45,026 nt of DNA from Sphingomonas sp. PsM26 (GTDB lineage Bacteria > Pseudomonadota > Alphaproteobacteria > Sphingomonadales > Sphingomonadaceae). The stretch lies in contig JARUXA010000025.1 in NCBI GenBank assembly GCA_030433805.1, forward strand, positions 1 through 45,026, written 5' to 3'. Position 1 is the stretch's first letter. Each line of letters starts with the position of its first letter. Under the pieces are notes generated by a model that did no database searches, was not told where the DNA came from, and saw only the letters and a list, made by a program, of their open reading frames with translations. This document shows positions 9,328 to 17,394 of the stretch, piece after piece. The position numbers and the translations under genes were made by a program.

Positions 9328-9696
9328 TCAATTGTCGAAATAGCGACGCGACCGCGGCATCCGCCGCCGCTTTCGCGTCGCAAATGCCCAGCAGACGAGC
9401 CCGATGCCGAGCTGCAGCAGGACGATGATCGCCACCATCACGATGTTCATCCCGGGCACCCCAACCGCGAACGCAAGCGCCGCCGCTACGGGCACGAGAT
9501 ACGCAAGGCACGCGAACAGCACGCGGTTGCGCTCGCGCAGCGCAGGCGCATCGAACGGCGCAATCGCCGCGAGGCATGCCGCCGCCACGATCAGCGCGAT
9601 CGCCACCCCGATCGGCGCACCCAGGACGAGCGACAGCACCATAGCCGCCAGCGTGACGACCGATACGATCGCCGCGAAAATTCTAAGACGAAGCAT
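9328..9696 (-). CDS. Small four-helix membrane protein
   Basis: The 122-residue protein has about four hydrophobic helices. It starts with LRIFAAIVSVVTLAAMVL and ends in a strongly basic tail (RKRRRMPRSRRYFDN), which predicts a cytoplasmic C-terminus. The start at 9696 overlaps the phosphatase stop as TAATG and has GGAGG about 7 nt upstream. No family is recognised. Coupling to the two upstream genes suggests a shared envelope-related role, but nothing more can be said. Confidence 0.7.
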   Translation of the reverse strand: MLRLRIFAAIVSVVTLAAMVLSLVLGAPIGVAIALIVAAACLAAIAPFDAPALRERNRVLFACLAYLVPVAAALAFAVGVPGMNIVMVAIIVLLQLGIGLVCWAFATRKRRRMPRSRRYFDN

Positions 9697-10565
9697 TATA
9701 AGCCTCCTGGGCTGATCTTTGGCCCACGCGGTGCCGATCCCGCCGCCGCGTCGTCGGGCGACCGGGCTTGCAGGAACCCGATGCGTCGGCCGTCGAGACG
9801 CACCGCGCTTAGGGCGCCGGTGGCGTAGGCGCCAGTGTCGATCCCGATCCGGTTGGGCAGGACGACGGGTTCGGCGGAACTCCAGCTGTGCCCGTGGACG
9901 ACGACTTTCTCGAACCGGTAATCCGATGTGAGGAATTCCTTGCCGATCCAGAGACAATCTTCGTCATCCTGCCGCGCAATCGGGACGCCCGGTTTCATCC
10001 CGGCATGGACGAAGACGTAGTCCCCGCAGACATGCGTCACCGGCAATCCCCGCAGGAATTCGAGATGCGACGCGGGCATCTTGTCCATCAGGCGATCGCG
10101 CAGCCGGAAACATTCCTCGTCATAGGCGTCGGGCGCGATGTCGGAAAAACGGACACCGTAGGACGTCAGCGTCGCCTTCCCGTCGCGGCGCAACCACGCG
10201 AGGCTTTCCTCGGGCTGATCGATGAAATCGAGCAGCATCACCTCGTGATTGCCGCGCAGGAACACGAGGTCGAGCGCGGCATGGCGCGCGAGCCAGATCA
10301 GCGCGGTCACGACGTTCGCGGATTCCGGCCCGCGGTCGACGTAATCGCCACAGAAGACCAGCAACGGCGGAACCGCGACGTCCGCCGCCTCGACATCCGC
10401 CACGATCGCCTCGAGCAATGCCGACAGCTGCGGGTAGCAGCCGTGGATGTCCCCCACCGCATAGACGATCCGCCCATCGGTCGACGTCGCACGCTGCGAC
10501 GGCGGCGCGTCAGGCAGGCGCACGATCTCGATGTCGACGGCGGTTCCCTGGCCTGCCATCGTCAT
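9696..10565 (-). CDS. Calcineurin-like metallophosphoesterase (PrpA/B-like Ser/Thr phosphatase)
   Basis: The 289-residue enzyme has the full metallophosphatase signature: GDIHG near residue 38, GDYVDRG near 73, GNHE near 105, and later His residues in VHAGMKPG and VVHGHSW. The arrangement matches bacterial serine/threonine protein phosphatases and related bis-nucleotide phosphatases. It overlaps the upstream anchored-protein gene by 4 bp (ATGA) and the downstream membrane-protein gene by 1 bp, so it is the middle gene of a three-gene operon. No kinase gene is nearby. Protein phosphatase and Ap4A hydrolase activity are not separable by eye. Confidence 0.9.
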   Translation of the reverse strand: MTMAGQGTAVDIEIVRLPDAPPSQRATSTDGRIVYAVGDIHGCYPQLSALLEAIVADVEAADVAVPPLLVFCGDYVDRGPESANVVTALIWLARHAALDLVFLRGNHEVMLLDFIDQPEESLAWLRRDGKATLTSYGVRFSDIAPDAYDEECFRLRDRLMDKMPASHLEFLRGLPVTHVCGDYVFVHAGMKPGVPIARQDDEDCLWIGKEFLTSDYRFEKVVVHGHSWSSAEPVVLPNRIGIDTGAYATGALSAVRLDGRRIGFLQARSPDDAAAGSAPRGPKISPGGL

Positions 10566-11356
10566 TCGTCCAGATCGCGCCGCGCGTGGTCGAGCGTATC
10601 GGCGAGCGCGTCGTAGCGCTCGATCGTGCCGTCGGGATCATCCAGCGACATCTCGCGCGCGCGAATCCAGCGACGGTTGACCGCGGTGAGCTGACGGACC
10701 GAGACGCCGCTGCGCCGCGCGCGGCTATAGGCCAGACGAAGCCGTGCATCCGCGTTGAGCACGTCCTGATAGATACAGCGATCCTCGAGGCTGCCCGGCG
10801 CACAGCCCGCGGCTGTGCTTCCCCGACGCGCGGGGCGTGCAACCTCGGGCTCGGTCAGCATGGACGACGGGGCGGACCGCGCACCACGCTCTGCCGGGAG
10901 CGCGCGCGCGGCGGCGTCTCCGGTTTCGCCGGTCGTCCGGCGAAGCGGTTCGATCGCGGGCGCGCGTGGCTCCACCGTGCGGTTGCCGTCGGCGTCGACC
11001 AGCATTTCGGATCCGGTCCGCACCGATGGCGCGACCAATGCGACGGTCTGGACCGCGGCCGAAGGCGAAGCCGTCGACCGGAGCGAGGCCCGGTCAGGCA
11101 CGATTGCCGCGCGCGACGCCGATCGAGGATGCGCCGAATCCTGGCTTACATAGCCCACCGCAAGCATCGTCGACGCAGCCACGACCAGCACCGGCGCGAC
11201 GATCGTCAGCCCCCGCCAGCGACGCCCGCCCCGCGACGACTTCCCCGAGCCGACGCGATCGAGCGGCACCGTGCTCGCCAGCCCACGTTTGGCCAGCGGC
11301 TTGAAGATCCGATCCATGTCGGCTGCCACGGGATCCGTCGGCAGGTTGGTTACCAT
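10562..11356 (-). CDS. Membrane-anchored protein with LprI-like C-terminal domain
   Basis: The 264-residue protein has a short cytoplasmic N-terminus, one membrane helix at about residues 49-68 (LTIVAPVLVVAAS), a long low-complexity Ala/Arg/Pro linker, and a C-terminal helical domain. The last part has a cysteine pair, then YQDVLNADARLRLAY and NRRWIRAREM, which recalls LprI/DUF1311 domains (lysozyme inhibitor-like). That likeness is weak and by eye. It starts the operon with the phosphatase and small membrane protein, so a phospho-regulated envelope function is possible. Start: the first ATG, with AAGGAAG shortly upstream. Confidence 0.65.
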   Translation of the reverse strand: MVTNLPTDPVAADMDRIFKPLAKRGLASTVPLDRVGSGKSSRGGRRWRGLTIVAPVLVVAASTMLAVGYVSQDSAHPRSASRAAIVPDRASLRSTASPSAAVQTVALVAPSVRTGSEMLVDADGNRTVEPRAPAIEPLRRTTGETGDAAARALPAERGARSAPSSMLTEPEVARPARRGSTAAGCAPGSLEDRCIYQDVLNADARLRLAYSRARRSGVSVRQLTAVNRRWIRAREMSLDDPDGTIERYDALADTLDHARRDLDE

Positions 11357-11571
11357 CGATACGCTTCCTTTCAGCGCGCCCCTGTTGCGGTGGACGCCTG
11401 TACTCGCACTTAACAGCTATCCGAAACAGGTATGCCGATCCAAGCGGGCTTGTCCGGAGATCATGGCTCAGATCGGGAAACATGCCGCGATAAGGTGGGC
11501 CGTCACCCCTGGAGGCGGCGTGGAACCAGCAATCGCTTGGCAGTCGCGCCGATCGAGGGCAGAAAAGTGCC

Positions 11572-12687
11572 ATGTTATCCGCATTGCTGTTCGTGCTCGC
11601 GCAAGCGACGCCATCGCCGACGCCGAAACCCGCGCAAGTCCCGCCGCTGACCGCGGCGACGACTCCGGGCAAGCCATCGACAAGCTGGCCGGCACGCGAT
11701 GCGCAATTCGTGCTGCGCAACTTCCGCTTCCGCTCGGGCGAAAGCATGGCCGAACTGCGGATCAACTACACCATGCTGGGCCAGCCGCATCGCAATGCGC
11801 AGGGCGAGATCGACAATGCGGTGATGATCCTGCACGGGACCGGCGGCACCGGGCGTCAGTTCCTCAGCCCGCAATTCGCGGACGAACTGTACGGCCCCGG
11901 GCAGCCGCTCGATATCCGGCGCTACTGGATCATCCTGCCCGACAACATCGGTCACGGGAAATCGTCCAAGCCGTCCGACGGGCTGCACATGCGCTTCCCG
12001 CATTACGACTATGACGACATGGTCGACGCACAATATCGGCTGCTCAAGGACGGTCTTGGCATCGCACGGATGCGACTGATCATGGGCACCTCGATGGGGT
12101 GCATGCACGGGCTGGTCTGGGGCGAGACGCATCCCGACTTTGCGCGCGCGCTGATGCCACTCGCCTGCGAACCGGTCGAGATCGGGGGATTGAACCGGAT
12201 GTGGCGGCAGCTGGCGATCGACGGGATTCAGGCCGATCCCGCCTGGGCGAACGGCGACTATCGCGCGCCGCCGGTGCAGGGCCTGCGCACCGCCGCCAGC
12301 CTGTTGTTCGTCGCAGGCGCGGCGCCGCTGTATTTCCAGGCGCAATATCCGCGGCGCCAGGACGCCGAGGCGTTCGCGCGGCAGCGCGTGACGGCATCGA
12401 TCGTGTCGACCGATGCGAACGACCTGATCTACCAGATCGACGCGTCGCGGACCTATGACCCGTGGCCGAAGCTCGAGCGGATCACCGCGCCGACGGTGTG
12501 GATCAATTCCGCCGACGACTTCATCAACCCGCGCAACCTCGACCTGCCGACTCGCGCGGTCGCGCGGATGAAGGACGCGCGTTTCCGGCTGATTGCGGAG
12601 ACCGACGACACGCGTGGCCACGGCACGCATACGGCGGCACGCTTCTGGAAGCAGGATCTGGTGGCGCTGCTCGACCGGACGCAATGA
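11572..12687 (+). CDS. MetX-like alpha/beta hydrolase (homoserine acetyltransferase family)
   Basis: The 371-residue protein has an N-terminal secretion-like segment (MLSALLFVLAQA) followed by a Pro/Thr-rich stretch, then an alpha/beta hydrolase fold: ILHGTGGTG near 87-94, nucleophile Ser174 in GTSMGCMHG, Asp in NSADDFINP and His in RGHGTH. The layout is that of the homoserine O-acetyltransferase family. The leader peptide argues against a cytoplasmic biosynthetic role and for a secreted esterase-like member. It is transcribed alone, divergent from the phosphatase operon and convergent on the YdjM-like gene. Confidence 0.85.
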   Translation: MLSALLFVLAQATPSPTPKPAQVPPLTAATTPGKPSTSWPARDAQFVLRNFRFRSGESMAELRINYTMLGQPHRNAQGEIDNAVMILHGTGGTGRQFLSPQFADELYGPGQPLDIRRYWIILPDNIGHGKSSKPSDGLHMRFPHYDYDDMVDAQYRLLKDGLGIARMRLIMGTSMGCMHGLVWGETHPDFARALMPLACEPVEIGGLNRMWRQLAIDGIQADPAWANGDYRAPPVQGLRTAASLLFVAGAAPLYFQAQYPRRQDAEAFARQRVTASIVSTDANDLIYQIDASRTYDPWPKLERITAPTVWINSADDFINPRNLDLPTRAVARMKDARFRLIAETDDTRGHGTHTAARFWKQDLVALLDRTQ

Positions 12688-12756
12688 GCCTTGGGTAGCA
12701 AGCCGTAGCGCCAGAAGGCGGACTGGCTGCCAATACCCGATTTCAGCTCCCTTGCG

Positions 12757-13290
12757 CTATCTGCTCGCCAGCCACCCCAATATTGCGAACATCATCAGCG
12801 CCCACAAACCGCCCTCCGCGCGAAGCAGATAGGCGACGCCCATGACGCCCACCGCCGCCAGCGCGATCGCCAGGACGCTTCCGTCCGCGAGCGACGTCAG
12901 CACGACGATACCGCCCAGCAGCGTTCCCGCGCCATTGGCGATGATCCAGAGATACGACAGGCCAGCGCCGATCGAGCCCCACAGCGGCAGCTTGATCGTC
13001 GCAAAACCGCGCATCTGCCCCGGGAACAGATCGGCCACGAGATGGAAGCCGATCCCAAAGCCCAGGCCCGCGGCGATCGCCCATGTGCGCTGATCGAGGA
13101 GCGCGACGAAGGGTGGCAAGACCCCGTGCAGCAAAGCGCTCCGGTGCCCCAGCCGAAGGCGGCTATCCAGGTCCGGTAGGGTGATGCCCGCCGCCGTCGC
13201 GCTGACCACTGTCGCAATCAGGACCCACGGCCCGCCCCCGCCCTCGAACGCCAGAAGGACCGCAATCAGGAGAAACATCAGCGCTGCCAT
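12757..13290 (-). CDS. YdjM-like membrane-bound metal-dependent hydrolase family protein
   Basis: The 177-residue protein is mostly hydrophobic, with about five to six membrane segments. It keeps an LPDLDSR motif after the first helix pair, a GHRSALLHG motif, and GFHLVADLFP, i.e. conserved Asp and His residues arranged as in the YdjM/DUF457 family of predicted membrane metal-dependent hydrolases. The start at 13290 lacks a clear Shine-Dalgarno sequence, and an ATG four codons later (13278) is an alternative. It stands alone next to a lower-GC patch. Confidence 0.7.
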   Translation of the reverse strand: MAALMFLLIAVLLAFEGGGGPWVLIATVVSATAAGITLPDLDSRLRLGHRSALLHGVLPPFVALLDQRTWAIAAGLGFGIGFHLVADLFPGQMRGFATIKLPLWGSIGAGLSYLWIIANGAGTLLGGIVVLTSLADGSVLAIALAAVGVMGVAYLLRAEGGLWALMMFAILGWLASR

Positions 13291-13339
13291 CGGGGCGCGC
13301 TAACCGGATCGTACCCGTTTTGTCCATGATTTGTATCTG

Positions 13340-13528
13340 CTATTGCGCCGTAAAGGTTTGGGGACACCTAACGTTTCGCGCAGCTCCCTGCTCTCGGATG
13401 GCAAGGACGTTGGGTATCGGTTGCTTGCAGAAGGCGATGCCTGGGATCGCGCGATGCCGCGCAAGATAGTCGGTAATCGAGGCCTGCATGTCCGCCAACT
13501 CGACTTGCCCAACGCGGACAGTCTGCAA
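13340..13528 (-). pseudogene. Possible decayed IS630-type transposase C-terminus
   Basis: A short minus-strand frame contains DMQASITDYLARHRAIPG, which resembles the end of IS630-family transposases (a helix, YLxxHNxxPKPF, then a Trp/Thr-rich tail). The rest of a transposase is missing, the similarity fades after about 30 residues, and no terminal inverted repeats are seen. It sits in a 396-bp stretch (13291-13686) with no convincing gene, next to an acyltransferase of unusual composition. The call rests on a by-eye resemblance only. Confidence 0.3.
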
Positions 13529-13658
13529 ACGCCCGTTTATGCGGCATTCCCCTGAAGCCTGAAAACTGTTCGAGTAATCCGGCCAACCAATGAGCGGCGC
13601 GAAAGCTTTCTGACGGAGTGGGATGATTGCTCGTCGCTCCGGTTTGGCGCTTGAAGTG

Positions 13659-13692
13659 GGCTAACCGCCGTTGGCGGTAGGGTGGGTTAGCC
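13659..13692. repeat. Nested inverted repeat at the acyltransferase 3' end
   Basis: GGCTAACC (13659-13666) pairs with GGTTAGCC (13685-13692), and inside it ACCGCC pairs with GGCGGT around a 3-nt loop. The outer arm overlaps the last codons and the stop of the acyltransferase. It could fold in the mRNA as a terminator-like structure, but there is no T-run on the minus strand. It could also be a remnant of a mobile element end. Confidence 0.45.
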
Positions 13693-14847
13693 AGACGGTG
13701 GGACTTGGCTCGCGTTGCCGAGAAGCGCCCGCTCAACACGCATCTGGCGAAAGTCTTCGAAGTCGCCCATTGCTCGCACCACTCTGCGCCCCGCCATCAA
13801 GACCCACTTCTCCAAGGTGAGGTGCACGATGACTGCGAAAACGACAGCAGCGCAAATCGCTGAGACGCCAGCTACCCAGACGCCTGCGGCACTGCTTAGC
13901 GGTAGCACTTGAGCAGCCACCTTTACGCCCGGTTGCATGATCAATGGGTGGAACAGATAAAGCATATAACTGGCGCCGCCTAACAGAAGGGTGGCCCTAT
14001 TCCCGAGAGCGTACCCTGCGCGTTCGAGCATAACCGCGCCGCCTACGACAAGGAGGGCCGACGGTCCCCACATGAAGCCACGGTAAAAGTCCGGGACGCC
14101 CCCAGCCTTCCGCGCTAGCGCCACTACAAGGACACACCCGATTGCAATCGCCACCACAGAGGCCAGGGCAGCAACCCCCGTCGGCTTCCAGCTTGCGTCG
14201 TTAAGCTTCTGGATGGAAAGCGCGAGTGTTCCGCCCAAGACAAACTCTAATATTACGGACTTTGTGAAATAGGCAATATTGGGTGGAAGGCTGAGGCCGG
14301 TAAACCCAACGCCCACGAGCACGACAAAGACTGTCGCCACGGCTGCCAAAGAGCGCGATGCAGTTTTACAACGGAATGTAAGGGCGAAGACGAAGTAGAA
14401 AAATAGCTCGTAGATCAATGTCCAGCCCAACATGAGAATTAGGCCGTGCCTATCTCCCGGGAATGTGGACCTCACGAACATCAGAGACTCTCCAACCATA
14501 TGGGGTTTCAGCACATTCAGGCCGTTGGGATGGAAACCAGCATAGAAGAGGGCCACCATGATGAGCGTGGCTATCCAGTAAAGGGGCACAATCCGAAAGA
14601 AGCGGGCAATAAGGAATGGTAGAATAGGTCGGTCAACGGTCTGGTGACCATAATACATTACAAATCCGGAAATGACGAAGAACACGTCAACCCCGAATGC
14701 GCCAAACTCGAAGTCCGTGCTGGCTCCAAAACTGGCACGCAGCATGGGCTGGACGTGGTAAGCGGCCACGGTGAGTGCTGCATACCCACGCAATGCCTGC
14801 ACGTTGAGAACAGTTTTGGCTGACACTCGAGACCCCTTCGAGCGCAC
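13687..14847 (-). CDS. Acyltransferase family 3 membrane protein (OafA/ExoZ-like)
   Basis: The 386-residue protein has about ten membrane helices. It starts with LNVQALRGYAALTVAAYHV, the family's N-terminal motif with the catalytic His in the first helix, followed by FGVDVFFVISGFVMYY and ARFFRIVPLYW. These are the classic acyltransferase-3 blocks. Such proteins O-acetylate surface glycans (O-antigen, exopolysaccharide). The GTG at 14847 is preferred because AGGAG lies about 5 nt upstream. Base composition is visibly less GC-rich than in the flanking genes and the wobble bias is weaker, pointing to acquisition by transfer. No other glycan genes are adjacent. Confidence 0.9.
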   Translation of the reverse strand: MRSKGSRVSAKTVLNVQALRGYAALTVAAYHVQPMLRASFGASTDFEFGAFGVDVFFVISGFVMYYGHQTVDRPILPFLIARFFRIVPLYWIATLIMVALFYAGFHPNGLNVLKPHMVGESLMFVRSTFPGDRHGLILMLGWTLIYELFFYFVFALTFRCKTASRSLAAVATVFVVLVGVGFTGLSLPPNIAYFTKSVILEFVLGGTLALSIQKLNDASWKPTGVAALASVVAIAIGCVLVVALARKAGGVPDFYRGFMWGPSALLVVGGAVMLERAGYALGNRATLLLGGASYMLYLFHPLIMQPGVKVAAQVLPLSSAAGVWVAGVSAICAAVVFAVIVHLTLEKWVLMAGRRVVRAMGDFEDFRQMRVERALLGNASQVPPSG

Positions 14848-15014
14848 GGCCGCTCCTGCGCGTTGTGGAACTGCGAAGGAATGTTAGTCAAGGAATGCTG
14901 AACTGCGTCATTCTTCCAGACGCAAGCACCCGATGCATTGACTAAGCGCCGCCACGCTACGTCTATTACCCATCAACTTTTGCCGTTCAGCCTAATGCGT
15001 CGCGAGCCGCTATT

Positions 15015-15037
15015 GAAAGGGTCACTACACCCCTTTC
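15015..15037. terminator. Weak hairpin in a gene-free stretch
   Basis: GAAAGGG (15015-15021) and CCCTTTC (15031-15037) form a 7-bp stem with a 9-nt loop. It lies in the 335-bp stretch 14848-15182 between the acyltransferase start and metQ, where I see no gene. The stem could end transcription coming from metQ, but only a short T stretch follows on either strand. Confidence 0.3.
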
Positions 15038-15182
15038 TGTCATCCTCGCGACGGCAGCGCTTCATCCACCCCGGCCGTCCGGACATTGTGCTGAAACCGG
15101 CCAATTTTGGCCTCACGACCTAGACGGCACGGATGGTACGGCCATGACCCTTCCTACCCGACGTTGAAGACAGAAACTGCCC

Positions 15183-15980
15183 TCAGAACGCGGGCAGCAC
15201 CGCCCCCTTGTAGTGCGTCTCGATGAAGGCGCGCGTCGCCGGGCTCTGGAGCGCGGCGATCAGCTTGATTACGCGCGGATCTTTCTCCTCGCCGCTGCGA
15301 CCAACGACGAAATTGACATAGGGCGACTTGGCGTCCTCGATCACCAGCGCGTCACGGACCGGGTTGAGCTTCGCATCCAGCGCGTAATTGGTGTTGATCA
15401 TCGCCAGATCGACCTGATCAAGCACGCGCGGCAAGGTCGCCGCCTCGAGTTCCTTGAACTGCAGCTTGCGCGGGTTGCTCGCGATGTCGCCGAGCGTCGC
15501 GAGCGGGTCGGCGGGGTTCTTCAGGCGGATCAGCCCGGCCTTCTGCAACAGCAGCAATGCGCGCCCGCCATTGCTCGGTTCGTTCGGGATCGCGACGGTC
15601 GCACCCGCCGGCAGCGCGGCGATCGTCTTCCACTTGCGCGAATAGCCGCCGAGCGGTTCGACGTGGATCCCTGCATAAGGCACGAGATGCGTGCCCCGCG
15701 CCGCGTTGAACGAGTCGAGATACGGCTTGGTCTCGAAGTAGTTCACGTCGATTTGCTTCTGGTCGACCTGCAGATTGGGCTGCACGTAATCGTTGAAGAC
15801 GCGGATCTGCAGGTCGATGCCCTGTTTGGCGAGCGCGGGCTTGACCGATTCCAGGATTTCCGCGTGCGGCACCGCGGTCGCTGCGACGGTCAGCGTATTG
15901 CCGTTCGACGGTGCGCCACCGCGCGAACAGGCGGCGATCGCGAGGATCGGCAAGGCGGCAAGCAGCAGGCGTCGGTTCAT
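15183..15980 (-). CDS. metQ: MetQ/NlpA-family substrate-binding lipoprotein
   Basis: The 265-residue protein has a lipoprotein signal with a lipobox ending in IAACS (Cys near residue 18). It then shows the NlpA/MetQ pattern: TAVPHAEILE, QVDQKQIDVNYFETKPYLD, GATVAIPNEPSNGGRAL and an ALDAKLNPVRDAL stretch. It would be anchored in the periplasm and deliver ligand to the MetI-MetN transporter encoded just upstream (17 bp gap). The family binds methionine, and some members bind methionine derivatives or other organosulfur compounds. Position next to an SsuD/SfnG-type oxygenase makes a non-methionine sulfur compound plausible. Confidence 0.92.
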   Translation of the reverse strand: MNRRLLLAALPILAIAACSRGGAPSNGNTLTVAATAVPHAEILESVKPALAKQGIDLQIRVFNDYVQPNLQVDQKQIDVNYFETKPYLDSFNAARGTHLVPYAGIHVEPLGGYSRKWKTIAALPAGATVAIPNEPSNGGRALLLLQKAGLIRLKNPADPLATLGDIASNPRKLQFKELEAATLPRVLDQVDLAMINTNYALDAKLNPVRDALVIEDAKSPYVNFVVGRSGEEKDPRVIKLIAALQSPATRAFIETHYKGAVLPAF

Positions 15981-15997
15981 CTTGGGTGTCCTGAAGT

Positions 15998-16663
15998 TCA
16001 GCGGCGCGTGAAGGCGGCAGCAAGCCGGTCGCCGGCGAACTGGATCGCCTGTACGAGCAGCACGAGTAACGCGACCGTAACGATCATCACGTCGGTCTGG
16101 AAGCGTTGATAGCCGAAACGGATCGCAAGGTCGCCGAGCCCCCCTGCCCCGACCACACCCGCCATCGCGGTAAAGGATACCAGCGCCACCGCCGTGACGG
16201 TCGCACCGGAGATGAGGCCGGGGAGCGCCTCGGGGATCAGCGTGCCGGTCACGATCTGGAGCGGGGTTGCGCCCATCGCCTGGGTCGCCTCGATCGTCGT
16301 GCGGTCGACTTCGCGCAATGCGCCTTCGACGAGGCGTGCGTAGAAGGGCGCTGCCCCGACCACCAGCGGCAGGATCGCGCCGACGACGCCGAGCGACGTC
16401 CCGACCAGCGCGACGGTGAGCGGGATCATGACGATCAGCAGGATGATGAACGGCACCGATCGCAACACGTTGATGACGACCCCCAGTACGCCGTGAAACA
16501 CGCGGTTCTCGCCGATCTGCCGCTTGCCCGTCACGTACAGCAGCACGCCGAGCGGCAGCCCGAGCACGATCGTCAGCGCGAGCGACGCCGCGAGCATGAC
16601 GAGCGTGTCGCCGGTGGCCGCGGCGATATCCGCCCAGTTCACGTTGGAAAACGAGCCGCTCAT
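15998..16663 (-). CDS. metI: MetI-family ABC transporter permease
   Basis: The 221-residue inner-membrane protein has about five helices and the D-methionine permease signature: LGLPLGVLLYVT, NVLRSVPFIILLIVMIPLT, and the EAA-type loop EATQAMGATPLQIVTGTLIPEALPG that docks to the ATPase. Length and helix order match MetI. The start overlaps the metN stop as ATGA. It would form the channel dimer of the MetNIQ-type importer. Confidence 0.93.
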   Translation of the reverse strand: MSGSFSNVNWADIAAATGDTLVMLAASLALTIVLGLPLGVLLYVTGKRQIGENRVFHGVLGVVINVLRSVPFIILLIVMIPLTVALVGTSLGVVGAILPLVVGAAPFYARLVEGALREVDRTTIEATQAMGATPLQIVTGTLIPEALPGLISGATVTAVALVSFTAMAGVVGAGGLGDLAIRFGYQRFQTDVMIVTVALLVLLVQAIQFAGDRLAAAFTRR

Positions 16664-17394
16664 GCGTCGAGCCCCGCCAGCATCCGGCGCGTCGCCGGGT
16701 GCCGGGCGTCGGCGAACACCGCGTCGACCGTTCCGGTCTCGACCACCTGCCCGCGATCCAACACTGCGACCCGGTCGCAGACGGCACGGACGACGTCCAT
16801 TTCATGCGTGATCAGCACGATCGTCAGCCCCAGTTCCTGGTTGAGCTGGCGCAGCAGCGCGAGCACGCTCCGTGTCGCTTCGGGATCGAGCGCGCTGGTC
16901 GCCTCGTCGCACAACAGGATGTCGGGACCGGTCGCGAGCGCGCGCGCGATGCCGACGCGTTGCTTTTGCCCGCCCGACAGCTGCGCCGGATATTTGGCGG
17001 CATGGTCGGTCAGGCCGACGCGGTCGAGCAGCGTGGCAACGCGCGCCTGCCGATCCGCGGCGCCGATCCCCGCCAGCTTGAGCGGGAAAGCGACATTCTG
17101 CGCGACGGTGCGCGACGAGAGGAGCCCGAAATTCTGGAAGATCATCCCGATCCGCCGCCGCAGCGTGCGCAGGCCACCGGGGGCGAGGCCCATGACGTCG
17201 ACCCCCTCGATCTCGACGCGCCCGCTCGTCGGGCGTTCGAGCGCGTTGATCAGCCGGATCAGCGTCGACTTGCCCGCGCCCGACGGCCCGATGACCCCGA
17301 ACACTTCGCCGCGCGCAACCGACAGCGACACGCCGTCGAGCGCAGGCGCGCCATTCCCGTCAAACCGCTTCGCAATGTCGATCAGGTCGATCAC
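16660..17394 (-). CDS. metN: MetN-like ABC importer ATPase lacking the regulatory C-domain
   Basis: The 244-residue ATPase shows Walker A GPSGAGKST, Q-loop FQNFGLLSSRTVAQNV, signature LSGGQKQRVGIARA, Walker B ILLCDEATSALD and the switch THEMDVV. FQNFxLLSSRTV and CDEATSALDP are diagnostic of the MetN subfamily. Classical MetN is about 340 residues and ends in a ferredoxin-like NIL domain that binds methionine and shuts transport. Here the protein stops right after the ATPase core. The GTG start at 17394 overlaps the monooxygenase stop as GTGA. The importer is probably not feedback-inhibited by methionine. Confidence 0.92.
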   Translation of the reverse strand: MIDLIDIAKRFDGNGAPALDGVSLSVARGEVFGVIGPSGAGKSTLIRLINALERPTSGRVEIEGVDVMGLAPGGLRTLRRRIGMIFQNFGLLSSRTVAQNVAFPLKLAGIGAADRQARVATLLDRVGLTDHAAKYPAQLSGGQKQRVGIARALATGPDILLCDEATSALDPEATRSVLALLRQLNQELGLTIVLITHEMDVVRAVCDRVAVLDRGQVVETGTVDAVFADARHPATRRMLAGLDA

